Shown: piece by piece, positions 42,541 to 50,473 of the stretch
How the letters are laid out: each line of letters opens with the position of its first letter
Position numbering within the stretch: the first letter of the stretch is position 1
Assembly: GCA_020634435.1 (NCBI GenBank)
Contig: JACKBS010000005.1
Coordinates: forward strand, 930,001-994,000
Length of the DNA: 64,000 nt
Reading direction: 5' to 3'
Source of the DNA: Ardenticatenaceae bacterium
GTDB lineage: Bacteria > Chloroflexota > Anaerolineae > Promineifilales > Promineifilaceae
The notes under the pieces: generated by a model
The model's database searches: none
Seen by the model: only the letters and a program-made list of their open reading frames with translations
Told to the model about the DNA's origin: nothing
Made by a program: the position numbers and the translations under genes

Positions 42541-44616
42541 ATGCTGCAAACAGATTTAGACAGGACAGATATGAAGTCTCAGTGGCGCTCACAATGGCCG
42601 GTTGTGGTCGTTTTTTTGTTGGTCCTCGGCGGCTTTTTGGTAAGAACTACTCCTTTGGTTGCCGCGAACATTCGTTCCTCAGACTGGGACCAACGAGATT
42701 ATCTGAAAATTGCGCTGTGGATTTCCGATGGTGGGGCATTTACAGATAGCAATCGCAATCCTCTTTATCCTCTGCTGTTGACGCCCTTTGCTAGCGAAGA
42801 GATCGCTTTTTTTACTTTGGCCAAACTTCTTTCGGTGCCCCTTGGGATGCTGGGTCTGGGTATTGTGTTTGGTGTTGGCTCTCGGATTGTTGGTTGGGGT
42901 GGGGCGTTGCTTGCAATGGGGTGGCTAGCGATAACGGCCGTTTACCTGGAAGCTTCTGCCTACGTTAACGTGGAAGTGCTTCTGGTAACGTTGTTTGTTT
43001 GTGCCTGGTATGCCGGAGCCAAAGCGCTGGTGAGCCCACACCCCGGTCGTTGGTTTGTTCTGGCTGGCGTGCTGGCTGGGTTGTGTTACCTGGCTAAAGG
43101 TACAGGCCTATTGTTGGTGCCGATGTTGTTGGGGACACTGATGATACGACCGTTCACTCAAAGCATTGACCAACCCTGGTGGCGTTGGCTGCGTCAGCCT
43201 GGAGTCTGGTTGTTTTTAGTGGCATTTATCCTGGTTGCTTCTCCCCTTTTTATTTATAACCTGCGTACGCATGGCAACGCGCTTTACAACATCAATACCA
43301 CTCACTACATCTGGCTAGACAGTTGGGAAGAGAGCTATATTTATCCCGGTGATCCCTTGCCTACGTTAAGTGGCTATTTGCAAACGCACACGGTGGCGCA
43401 CATGGCGGAACGGCTGTGGAATGGATTAGGGCTGCTGCCAACACAGTGGTACGAAGCGGTACGGCCGTTTTTCTTGGCAGGTGTGCGGGGGTGGGGGACA
43501 GTTTTTACGGCCGTAGGGTTAGGCATGGTGGTGGTGGTTGGCCGTACGACAAGGAAAAATCATCCCACCATTTGGCCTGTTTATCTTTACACCTTGCTTG
43601 GCATTCTGGCCTCAGTTTTACTGTTTAGCTGGTACCACCCTGTTAGTGATGGGCCGCGCTTTGTGCTGCCCTGGACACCGATCATGTTGTTGGGCGTCGT
43701 GTGGTGGACGAGAGAAATCCTTCCGCAAAACTGGACCCGCTATTTTAATCAGGTCACATATTTCTTGGTGGGAGCTGTGTTTTTGTTCATCTTGGCGCTA
43801 AACTGGCGGCAAATTGGCATGCTGTCACAAATTTATTCTCGGGATCGACAAGCCAATGAATCGTCTGTAGCCATCATGGATCTGGTAAAACAGCGTACGC
43901 TGCCTGGAGAAATGTTCATATTGGGCCCGACCCATGCTCAGGCCGAATGGCTGGCCCCCGATAGGCGTGTTCAGGCCGTACCCCACAGTCGGCCCAATTG
44001 GGCCACTTTTCAAACGCTGTTGCTAAACGAGAATGTAACGACAGTCGTTCTTGATGAAGAGAGTTGGCAGCGCCGACAGCAGCTGTTGGGGGAATTTTGG
44101 GAGTTAACAGAGGAAGGATTGCAAGCAGAAACGTTACCCCCGGGCTGGACATTGTTGACCCCAGAAGCATTCCCGTGCAGAACATGTGTCTTTGGCGTTA
44201 ACGCCCAGCCCTATATGCCTCAGCACCCCGCTACCTTTACCTATGCCAATACATTTTCGTTAACAGGGTATTCCCTGGAGCCGTCTGCTCCCACCGCCAA
44301 CGAACCATTAACATTGGTTACCCACTGGCAGCTGGAAGCCCAGTTTCATAACACGACTCATTATTTTATTCATGTTCTGGATGAATCTGGTCAGCTGGTA
44401 GCCCAGGAGGACGGTCCATTTTTGGTTGACTTTCGGTTTTATCCCGAAGCGGAGTTTTTGCCTGGAACTTGCGTCCGACTGGTGCATCAATTGCCGCCTT
44501 TGCCGGCAGGCAATTACCATGTTTACGTGGGGCTTTACCAGTGGGAATCACAGGAAAGATTGCCCACGCAAACGGGTGAAACTTATCCCTTATTGCTCGA
44601 CTGGCAACTGCGATGA
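42541..44616 (+). CDS. GT39/ArnT-like membrane glycosyltransferase
   Basis: A 691-aa protein with about ten to twelve membrane helices (residues 20-425) and a C-terminal extracytoplasmic domain (about 430-691). The first loop carries 'SSDWDQRDYLKIALWI', the acidic site typical of GT-C enzymes (PMT/ArnT type) that use lipid-linked sugars. The C-terminal part ends with a beta-sandwich-like domain ('GYSLEPSAPTANEPLTLVTHWQ'). The acceptor is unknown. GGAG lies 13 bases before ATG 42541; ATG 42571 is an alternative. The gene lies exactly between the two copies of the 117-bp repeat. Confidence 0.82.
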   Translation: MLQTDLDRTDMKSQWRSQWPVVVVFLLVLGGFLVRTTPLVAANIRSSDWDQRDYLKIALWISDGGAFTDSNRNPLYPLLLTPFASEEIAFFTLAKLLSVPLGMLGLGIVFGVGSRIVGWGGALLAMGWLAITAVYLEASAYVNVEVLLVTLFVCAWYAGAKALVSPHPGRWFVLAGVLAGLCYLAKGTGLLLVPMLLGTLMIRPFTQSIDQPWWRWLRQPGVWLFLVAFILVASPLFIYNLRTHGNALYNINTTHYIWLDSWEESYIYPGDPLPTLSGYLQTHTVAHMAERLWNGLGLLPTQWYEAVRPFFLAGVRGWGTVFTAVGLGMVVVVGRTTRKNHPTIWPVYLYTLLGILASVLLFSWYHPVSDGPRFVLPWTPIMLLGVVWWTREILPQNWTRYFNQVTYFLVGAVFLFILALNWRQIGMLSQIYSRDRQANESSVAIMDLVKQRTLPGEMFILGPTHAQAEWLAPDRRVQAVPHSRPNWATFQTLLLNENVTTVVLDEESWQRRQQLLGEFWELTEEGLQAETLPPGWTLLTPEAFPCRTCVFGVNAQPYMPQHPATFTYANTFSLTGYSLEPSAPTANEPLTLVTHWQLEAQFHNTTHYFIHVLDESGQLVAQEDGPFLVDFRFYPEAEFLPGTCVRLVHQLPPLPAGNYHVYVGLYQWESQERLPTQTGETYPLLLDWQLR

Positions 44617-44632
44617 ACTGATCGTGCCACGC

Positions 44633-44719
44633 TTAACTGGTAACGGCCGTTTCTTCTCCATCACCCCCACAGGCCACCAGCAGCAAAACAGTTGTAAGCA
44701 AAACCAATAGTCGTTTCAT
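44633..44719 (-). pseudogene. remnant of a lipoprotein gene: promoter and signal peptide only
   Basis: Within the second repeat copy the start codon (44717-44719) and lipoprotein signal of the 799-aa binding protein are repeated, but the frame ends after 28 residues at TAA (44633-44635). The intact -35/-10 and ATG are kept, so a short signal-peptide-only transcript could still be made. Confidence 0.8.
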
Positions 44720-44756
44720 GACGGGGGAGTATAACAACTGGCGGGTGCCTGACAAG
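44640..44756. repeat. 117-bp direct repeat, copy 2
   Basis: Second copy of 42273-42389, offset 2367 bases, same orientation, one mismatch. Confidence 0.95.
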
Positions 44757-44935
44757 CACGGCAGACGAATTATGAATGGTCAATCATGAATGGCCAATGG
44801 TTCATGAATGGAGACAAGGCGCAATAGGGAGAGTTTGTTGAGTGAATAAAAATACTCAAGTTAGGCATCACCCGCCGACCTGAGCTATTACTATAGATGA
44901 GATTCGTTGTGTTGGCAGTCCGGTACATGCCACTG
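44757..44935. other. noncoding stretch with short tandem-like repeats
   Basis: Contains blocks TGAATGGTCAATCATGAATGG and CCAATGGTTCATGAATGG (44772-44811) in alternating order, similar in style to the other intergenic repeats. No gene seen. Confidence 0.5.
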
Positions 44936-45316
44936 TTAGGTACGGGGATACGATATTATATAATCGAGTGGGCTAGATGCATCCGTGGTCAGTTCGCCTT
45001 TCAGAAGCCGCACAAACAAATCGCCCGTCTGATTCAGAGGATGGTCTTGCGGGAACCTATCCTTCACTCTTTCAGAGATCGAAATGATGAATGATACTCG
45101 CTCCTCATCGGTAAGAAATTCATCGAGTTTAGCGTGAACGCAGCCATTGAAAATTCCCGTCGCCTGAAGCTCCCAGTGTTTACATGCTGCTTCGAGCCAC
45201 GGCAATGCGGGCATGTGCTTCATACATTCAGCGGCTAACACGTCGAGCCAACCTTCGAGGAAATGATCTCGTGACCAGAAGCCATGATCCCGGAACTGAG
45301 TAAAACTGCTTCCCAT
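44936..45316 (-). CDS. hypothetical protein
   Basis: A 126-aa acidic, mostly helical protein rich in Trp, Phe and His, without signal peptide or membrane segment. I do not recognise it. The frame stays open far upstream, but the start at 45316 has a GGGAG site ten bases before the ATG and avoids a long overlap with the TPR gene. It follows the TPR gene in the same direction with a 121-base gap. It ends close to the direct-repeat region and could be part of mobile or strain-specific DNA (inference). Confidence 0.55.
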   Translation of the reverse strand: MGSSFTQFRDHGFWSRDHFLEGWLDVLAAECMKHMPALPWLEAACKHWELQATGIFNGCVHAKLDEFLTDEERVSFIISISERVKDRFPQDHPLNQTGDLFVRLLKGELTTDASSPLDYIISYPRT

Positions 45317-45437
45317 CTTTATACGCTCCCTTTCAGCGCTATAGATATTATGCTGACTTGTATTCCGCATAAAAACTGGTTTTTGAAAGTTATGCAGAAT
45401 GATATTCGGTATAAGTCCCCAACTTCCCGGCAAACTT

Positions 45438-46187
45438 TCAGCCTGGTTCTCGTTTGATGTTCGTTCGGCAGTAGGAGCAATCGGCCGTATTGTCGCTGGT
45501 CCAAATGACGGTGGAGGCGCTGATGGGTGCCCCGCACGTCGGGCAGCTTGCGGGAAGCCATTCGGCCTGGACAGTATTTTTACCACCCATATCCTTCAGG
45601 TTATTGATTCGGTTTTGGATCGTGCGCCAATTTGTATACCCCAGCAAGATGGCCTGTTTGAGTGATTTTTCTGCCTCTGCAAACCGGCCCACCATGGCAT
45701 ACGCCAACGCCAGATTTGAGTGGGCCGTGCCCATGCCGGGAATCAGCAAAATGGCTTTTTCTGATAGGTCGATGGCTTTCTGGGGCTGATTTCGGTGGAT
45801 ATAAAGCGCACCTAAACTGGCAATGGCAAAGGCATACTTCGGTTCAATCGCTAGCGCTTTTTGATGGCACTCCTCCGCTTCTTCATACTGATTTAGCGAA
45901 AAATAGACGATGCCAAGATTGTTCCAGGCCCGGTAGCAGTTCGGATCGATTTTTAGCGCCTCTTGATGAGCGGCAATCGCTTTTTCGTATTGAGCGAGAT
46001 TTTTATACGCCCTGCCTAAAATTGTATGAAGCTCGGCTAAATCATAACTGGCCACGCCATTTTTTACGGCTTGGGTCAGTTCTTTAACCGCCAAATGGTA
46101 ATCTTTTTGGTCAAGGGCATCCATCGCTTTTTTCGCATGGATGTCGCCGGTTTGTGCTTTGTTTTTGCCTAAAAATTTCCTAAACAT
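45438..46187 (-). CDS. TPR-repeat protein with C-terminal zinc ribbon
   Basis: A 249-aa cytosolic protein with five tetratricopeptide repeats (about residues 20-190; 'AWNNLGIVYFSLNQYEEAEECHQKAL' region and similar) and a C-terminal zinc ribbon, 'CPTCGAP' and 'CSYC' separated by 17 residues. TPRs bind partner proteins; the ribbon may bind nucleic acid or protein. ATG 46185-46187 is given; an in-frame GTG at 46224-46226 would add 13 residues and neither has a strong ribosome site. Confidence 0.85.
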   Translation of the reverse strand: MFRKFLGKNKAQTGDIHAKKAMDALDQKDYHLAVKELTQAVKNGVASYDLAELHTILGRAYKNLAQYEKAIAAHQEALKIDPNCYRAWNNLGIVYFSLNQYEEAEECHQKALAIEPKYAFAIASLGALYIHRNQPQKAIDLSEKAILLIPGMGTAHSNLALAYAMVGRFAEAEKSLKQAILLGYTNWRTIQNRINNLKDMGGKNTVQAEWLPASCPTCGAPISASTVIWTSDNTADCSYCRTNIKREPG

Positions 46188-46365
46188 GTCGATTTCAAGC
46201 GTGATGATGGCTTCGGTGTCTGCCACTTTTTATGAATGATGGCGGCGCTCGATAAAGAAGATCAGGATTGCGCGGCCCAGGGCAGTATAAAACCTTCCCT
46301 GCCTTTTTTCAATTGCGGGTGTGGCAACGGCCGTTCCTTCCCACCTTTGTCACCCCTTCACCTTG

Positions 46366-47358
46366 TTACAAACTAACCTCTGTCCCCCAGCCGTGCGCCA
46401 CCGCATTCTCTAGCGCAATCCGGCCAGAGATGGCATCCTGCACCGCCACGCCAACTGACTTGAAGAAGGTGATTTGTTCCGGGTTGGTGCGCCCAGGTTT
46501 GAGTCCAGCGGCAATTTCGCCGATCTCAGCATGAACGTGGGCTTCGCTGATGAGACCCGCTTGCAGCGGCACAATCAAATCACCCGCTTCTTCCCAGGCG
46601 GCTTCACGGGAATCCACCACCACCAGGGCACGTTTCACTGTGTCGGCATCCACTTCCTGCATGGTGGGCGTGTACGACCCGACGCCGTTGATGTGCGTCC
46701 CTGGCGATATATCTTTGCCTTTGAAGACGGGTTTAATGCTGGTGGTAGCGGCACAAATGATGTCTGCGCCGCGTACGGCCGTTTCCGCGTTGCTCATAAT
46801 GCGAATCAGTGGCGGAACGGGACCGTGGCCGCGCATCTCGCGGGCAAACTCCACGGCGTGTTCGTTGGTGGGGCTGTACACACGCACCTCGCGAATGTGG
46901 CGCACGGTGCAGACTGCTTCCAGCTGGGTACGTGCCTGCACGCCGCTGCCCAAAATTGCCACCACACTGGCATCGGGCCGGGCCAGCAGGTCGGTGGCTG
47001 CTCCGGCACCGGCCCCAGTGCGGATGGCGGTGAGTGTGCCGCCTTCCATCAGCGCCAATGGACGGCCTGTCTCTGCATCCAGCACCAAAACGGCCGCATA
47101 AATCGTTGGCTCATGCCGGGTACTGTTTTGTGGGAAGACGGAAACCACCTTCACCGCCAGATCGCCGCTTTGGGCCAGGTAGGCGGGCATTACCAGCGTG
47201 GTGCCGCCCACCGGGGCCACGTTCACCCGCCCGCGCAGCGGTACCATCGTCTGTTCAGTCGAGAGTTGGGCAAAGGCCTGCTTCATCCCGGCAATGGCCT
47301 CGGCCATCGGCAACGCGTGGCGGACATCATTGGCGGAGAGGATTCGCATTTTCATCAT
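46366..47358 (-). CDS. ornithine cyclodeaminase / mu-crystallin family enzyme
   Basis: A 330-aa NAD(P)-dependent enzyme. The dinucleotide-binding 'AILGSGVQARTQLEA' and the N-terminal substrate motif 'VKVVSVFPQNS' plus 'EGGTLTAIRTGAGAGAATDLLA' define the family, which includes ornithine cyclodeaminase, alanine dehydrogenase and ketimine reductases. Substrate uncertain. AAAGGAGCAAC precedes the first ATG. It lies next to the amino-acid type ABC transporter genes, but a repeat element separates them. Confidence 0.88.
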   Translation of the reverse strand: MMKMRILSANDVRHALPMAEAIAGMKQAFAQLSTEQTMVPLRGRVNVAPVGGTTLVMPAYLAQSGDLAVKVVSVFPQNSTRHEPTIYAAVLVLDAETGRPLALMEGGTLTAIRTGAGAGAATDLLARPDASVVAILGSGVQARTQLEAVCTVRHIREVRVYSPTNEHAVEFAREMRGHGPVPPLIRIMSNAETAVRGADIICAATTSIKPVFKGKDISPGTHINGVGSYTPTMQEVDADTVKRALVVVDSREAAWEEAGDLIVPLQAGLISEAHVHAEIGEIAAGLKPGRTNPEQITFFKSVGVAVQDAISGRIALENAVAHGWGTEVSL

Positions 47359-47381
47359 TGTTGCTCCTTTTGTATGGGCAG

Positions 47382-47452
47382 GTAGGGGCGAGGCAGTTGG
47401 GGTTTTGCCAACTTTGCCAGATAACCATACTTTCCAACTGCCTCGCCCCTAC
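47382..47452. repeat. inverted repeat GTAGGGGCGAGGCAGTTGG
   Basis: Perfect 19-bp arms at 47382-47400 and 47434-47452 around a 33-base loop that includes a partial further pairing (GTTTTGCCAAC). A GCCTCGCCTCCACG block continues at 47461. Confidence 0.9.
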
Positions 47453-47482
47453 GTCAATTGGCCTCGCCTCCACGTCCACCAA

Positions 47483-48724
47483 TTATTCAAATTGCCAGAT
47501 GAGGGGCGGGGGCCAGACGGCATCGGTGCCAAATTCGTAAACGCCATACCCCACGGCGGCACATTCCCCGGTTGAGGCGCAGCTCAGCGAACCACTGAGT
47601 CCGGCCACCGGGGCGCCAGAGGTCAGCTGCTGCCGCAGGGCAGCCCGGCCAATCACCAGCGCCCCGGTTTGCCCAACTTCGGCCACGTTTTCGATGGCTT
47701 GCAGCAGCAGCAGCGCTGCATCGTAAGCATAAATGGGGCCGGGGGATGCAGGTGGCGTTTCGTAGCGAATGGTCCAATCGGCCACAAAGGCGCTGTAAGC
47801 CTCGCTGGTAAAGGCTGGATTCGTAACAAACAGCCGCGTACTGCTCGCCTTGCTGGCAAAAGTGGGGCTGAACAGGCTGTCGCTGCCCAACAGCGTGGCG
47901 CGGTTTAAGGTAGAGGATTCGGCCAGGCGGCTTACCAGCAGTGTGGCTTCGGGTTCAAACAGGGCCAGATAGATGAGCTGGGGCGCTGTGCTGGCGGCCT
48001 CGCTTAGCACGGCCGTCAGATCGGATTGTCCAGGGGATAAAGTGGACTGGTAGCTCACCGTGCCGCCCAGCTGGGCAAAGGTGTCGCTGAACTGCTGCGC
48101 CAGCAGGTTGTTGTACTCGGTGTTGTCCTGGAAAACGGCCGTTTGCCGCACGCCTAGCTGTTCATAAGCAAAATGGGCCGCAGCTGTGGCCTGCTGCAAA
48201 TGGTTAGGCACGGTGCGGAAAAAGGCCAGGCTGGTTTGATTTTCAGTGAGAAAAGGGACGGTGCTGGCGGGCGAGAGCAGCACCCAATTGTTGCGGCGCA
48301 CGGCGGGTAAAACCGCCTGGGCTACGTCGGAACAGGCCGGGCCGATGAGGCCGAGCAGAGTGTCGTCGCCGTCAATCGCCTCAATGCTTTGCTCGCCTAT
48401 GGCCGGGTCGCAAGCGGTATCTAACGGAATGAGCTCGATCTCGTGGCCCAATAGCTCGCTGTCTTGGTCGATAACAGCTTGCTCAATGCCCTGAGAGAGC
48501 TCCTGGCCCCACACGGCCGTTTCCCCCGAAAGCGGCAGCAGCATACCGAGTCGTACAGGATTGTTTGGCCGGACCACCACACAGCCCAGCGGATCGTCGC
48601 AGGTGAGCGAGTTGGTGCGGCAGGCTGACAGGAGCAGCCCCAGCGCAACTAACAGTATGGCCCAGTGAAACGGCCGTTTACATCGCGTTTTGGAGTGAGG
48701 AGACACGTCAAAGGCAAGCGGCAT
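47483..48724 (-). CDS. branched-chain amino acid type substrate-binding lipoprotein (LivJ/K-like), second copy
   Basis: A 413-aa type I periplasmic-binding-fold lipoprotein. The signal segment (about 20-34) ends at a lipobox Cys ('LLLSACRT'). The fold begins 'VRLGMLLPLSGETAVWGQEL' and continues with 'GLIGPACSDVAQAVLP' and 'YAYDAALLLLQAIENV'. It is divergent in sequence from the binding protein at 53539 and closes the liv gene group, so the transporter may use two binding proteins with different ligands. AGAGGGG precedes the ATG. Confidence 0.88.
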   Translation of the reverse strand: MPLAFDVSPHSKTRCKRPFHWAILLVALGLLLSACRTNSLTCDDPLGCVVVRPNNPVRLGMLLPLSGETAVWGQELSQGIEQAVIDQDSELLGHEIELIPLDTACDPAIGEQSIEAIDGDDTLLGLIGPACSDVAQAVLPAVRRNNWVLLSPASTVPFLTENQTSLAFFRTVPNHLQQATAAAHFAYEQLGVRQTAVFQDNTEYNNLLAQQFSDTFAQLGGTVSYQSTLSPGQSDLTAVLSEAASTAPQLIYLALFEPEATLLVSRLAESSTLNRATLLGSDSLFSPTFASKASSTRLFVTNPAFTSEAYSAFVADWTIRYETPPASPGPIYAYDAALLLLQAIENVAEVGQTGALVIGRAALRQQLTSGAPVAGLSGSLSCASTGECAAVGYGVYEFGTDAVWPPPLIWQFE

Positions 48725-48742
48725 TATTTGCCCCTCTAAAAA

Positions 48743-48811
48743 TAATCCACAGATTACACAGATTTCGCAGATTAGAAATAAATCTGTGTAATCTGCGAAA
48801 TCTGTGGATTT
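48743..48811. repeat. ATCCACAGATTACACAGATT-family inverted repeat, intergenic copy
   Basis: Left: CCACAGATT, ACACAGATTT, CGCAGATT. Right, as complement: the same blocks in a different order. It is built from units of 9-10 bases. A homologous element lies inside leuS at 63001. Confidence 0.85.
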
Positions 48812-48883
48812 TCATTCATGGTGTTGAGCCTCTGCTCATGTCGTCCCCTCCCAATTTGCCTACGCCTTTGAAAAAGAAACCGC

Positions 48884-49597
48884 CTATTCGATCCCCAGGT
48901 ACGCTTTTTGCACCGTGGGGTCTTTTTGCAGCACGGCGGCTTTGTCCGTGAGCACAATTTGGCCAGTTTGCAGCACGTAGCCACGGTTGGCCACTTGCAG
49001 TGCCATGTGCGCATTTTGCTCCACCAGCAGGATGGTCATGCCTTCCTGGTTAATCGTTTCGATAGCCTCGAAAATGACGTCTACCAGCACGGGGGCCAGA
49101 CCCATAGATGGTTCATCCATCAACAGCAGGCGCGGTTTGGCCATAAGGGCGCGGGTCACGGCCAGCATCTGTTGCTCCCCGCCAGACATGGTGCCCGCCA
49201 ACTGTGTGCGCCGTTCGCCTAGGCGCGGGAACATTTCGTACGATTTTTCAATGTCGGCTCTGATCCCGGCCTTATCGTTACGATGAAACGCGCCCATCTC
49301 CAAATTTTCTTCCACAGTGAGCTTGGCAAAAACGCCACGCCCTTCGGGCACCATGGCGATGCCTTTAGAAACCCACTCATGTGCCGGATGCTTGGCCACT
49401 TCGTCGCCATCAAACATTACCTGCCCGTCGCGCGGCTTCATCAAGCCAGTAATGGTGCGCAGGGTGGTGGTTTTACCGGCCCCGTTACCACCAATCAGAG
49501 TGACAATTTCACCTTTTTCCACCGTCAGGCTGACGCCTTTGAGGGCGTGGATGTTGCCATAGTAGGCATGAACGTCGTTTACTTCGAGTAATGGCAT
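48884..49597 (-). CDS. livF: branched-chain amino acid ABC transporter ATPase LivF
   Basis: A 237-aa ABC ATPase: Walker A 'GGNGAGKTTTL', signature 'MSGGEQQMLAV', Walker B 'LLLMDEPSMGLAP', H-loop 'LLVEQNAH'. The 'VPEGRGVFAKLTVEENLEMG' phrase is typical of LivF. Start at 49597 (GAGAAAG upstream); a further in-frame ATG upstream is less likely. Last transport gene of the livHMGF run, 63 bases after livG. Confidence 0.94.
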   Translation of the reverse strand: MPLLEVNDVHAYYGNIHALKGVSLTVEKGEIVTLIGGNGAGKTTTLRTITGLMKPRDGQVMFDGDEVAKHPAHEWVSKGIAMVPEGRGVFAKLTVEENLEMGAFHRNDKAGIRADIEKSYEMFPRLGERRTQLAGTMSGGEQQMLAVTRALMAKPRLLLMDEPSMGLAPVLVDVIFEAIETINQEGMTILLVEQNAHMALQVANRGYVLQTGQIVLTDKAAVLQKDPTVQKAYLGIE

Positions 49598-49660
49598 GAT
49601 CTTTCTCGTTGAACCGGCGAGTGGCGCTTGCGTAAGCCTCACGCTACTCGCCGGTAGTGG

Positions 49661-50464
49661 TTATGCTTCTTTTTCGTGGGCCATCAAAGCGGCCGTTGCC
49701 CCTTTGCCCAGATACGCTTCAATGACAACCGGGTTGTTTTGAATTTCCTGTGGCAGACCTTCGGCAATTTTACGGCCGTAATCCAACACCGTAACCTTTT
49801 CCGAAATGCCCATCACCACGCGCATATCGTGCTCAATCATCAGGATGGTGATGCCCAGCTCGTCGCGCAGCCGCTTGATGAAGGCCGTGGTTTGCGCCGT
49901 CTCGCGCGGGTTCATCCCAGCAGTGGGTTCATCGAGCAGCAGCAGCTTGGGCTGCGCGCCCAGCGCACGGGCAATCTCCAGGCGGCGCTGGTCGCCGTAG
50001 GGCAGATTTTTAGCCAGATGGTCACCCATGCCGCGCAGGCCAACAAACTCCAGCAGTTCGCGGGCACGCGCTTCGGTGGCTTCTTCTTCGCGGCGCACGC
50101 TGGGCAGGCCCAACAACGCACCAATCCAGCTGGACTTCAGGTGGGGTTCTTGCCCCACCATGATGTTTTCTAGCACAGTCATGTTGTTGAACAGTCGGAT
50201 GTTCTGGAAGGTACGGGAAATGCCCAACTGGGTAATTTCATACGATTCCAGCCCAATCAGCGAGCCGCCGTTGAAGTCCAGCGTGCCTTCATCAATCTGG
50301 TAAAAGCCGGTGAGGCAGTTGAAGAAGGTGGTTTTGCCCGCGCCGTTGGGGCCGATGATGCTGGCGATCATGCCGCGGGGCAGCTCGTAATCAAAGTGAT
50401 CGGTAGCCAGCAAGCCGCCGAATCGTTTCACAACCTGGTGGGCTTCTAGGATGTTATCGCTCAT
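49661..50464 (-). CDS. livG: branched-chain amino acid ABC transporter ATPase LivG
   Basis: A 267-aa ABC ATPase with Walker A 'GPNGAGKTTFFN', 'GISRTFQNIRLF' (LivG hallmark), signature-like 'LPYGDQRRLEIARAL' and Walker B 'LLLDEPTAGMNP'. It forms the ATPase pair with LivF on the LivH/LivM membrane core. ATG 50462-50464 preceded by AGGTGA; a GTG nine bases upstream is in frame. Confidence 0.94.
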   Translation of the reverse strand: MSDNILEAHQVVKRFGGLLATDHFDYELPRGMIASIIGPNGAGKTTFFNCLTGFYQIDEGTLDFNGGSLIGLESYEITQLGISRTFQNIRLFNNMTVLENIMVGQEPHLKSSWIGALLGLPSVRREEEATEARARELLEFVGLRGMGDHLAKNLPYGDQRRLEIARALGAQPKLLLLDEPTAGMNPRETAQTTAFIKRLRDELGITILMIEHDMRVVMGISEKVTVLDYGRKIAEGLPQEIQNNPVVIEAYLGKGATAALMAHEKEA

Positions 50465-50473
50465 ATGATTCAC

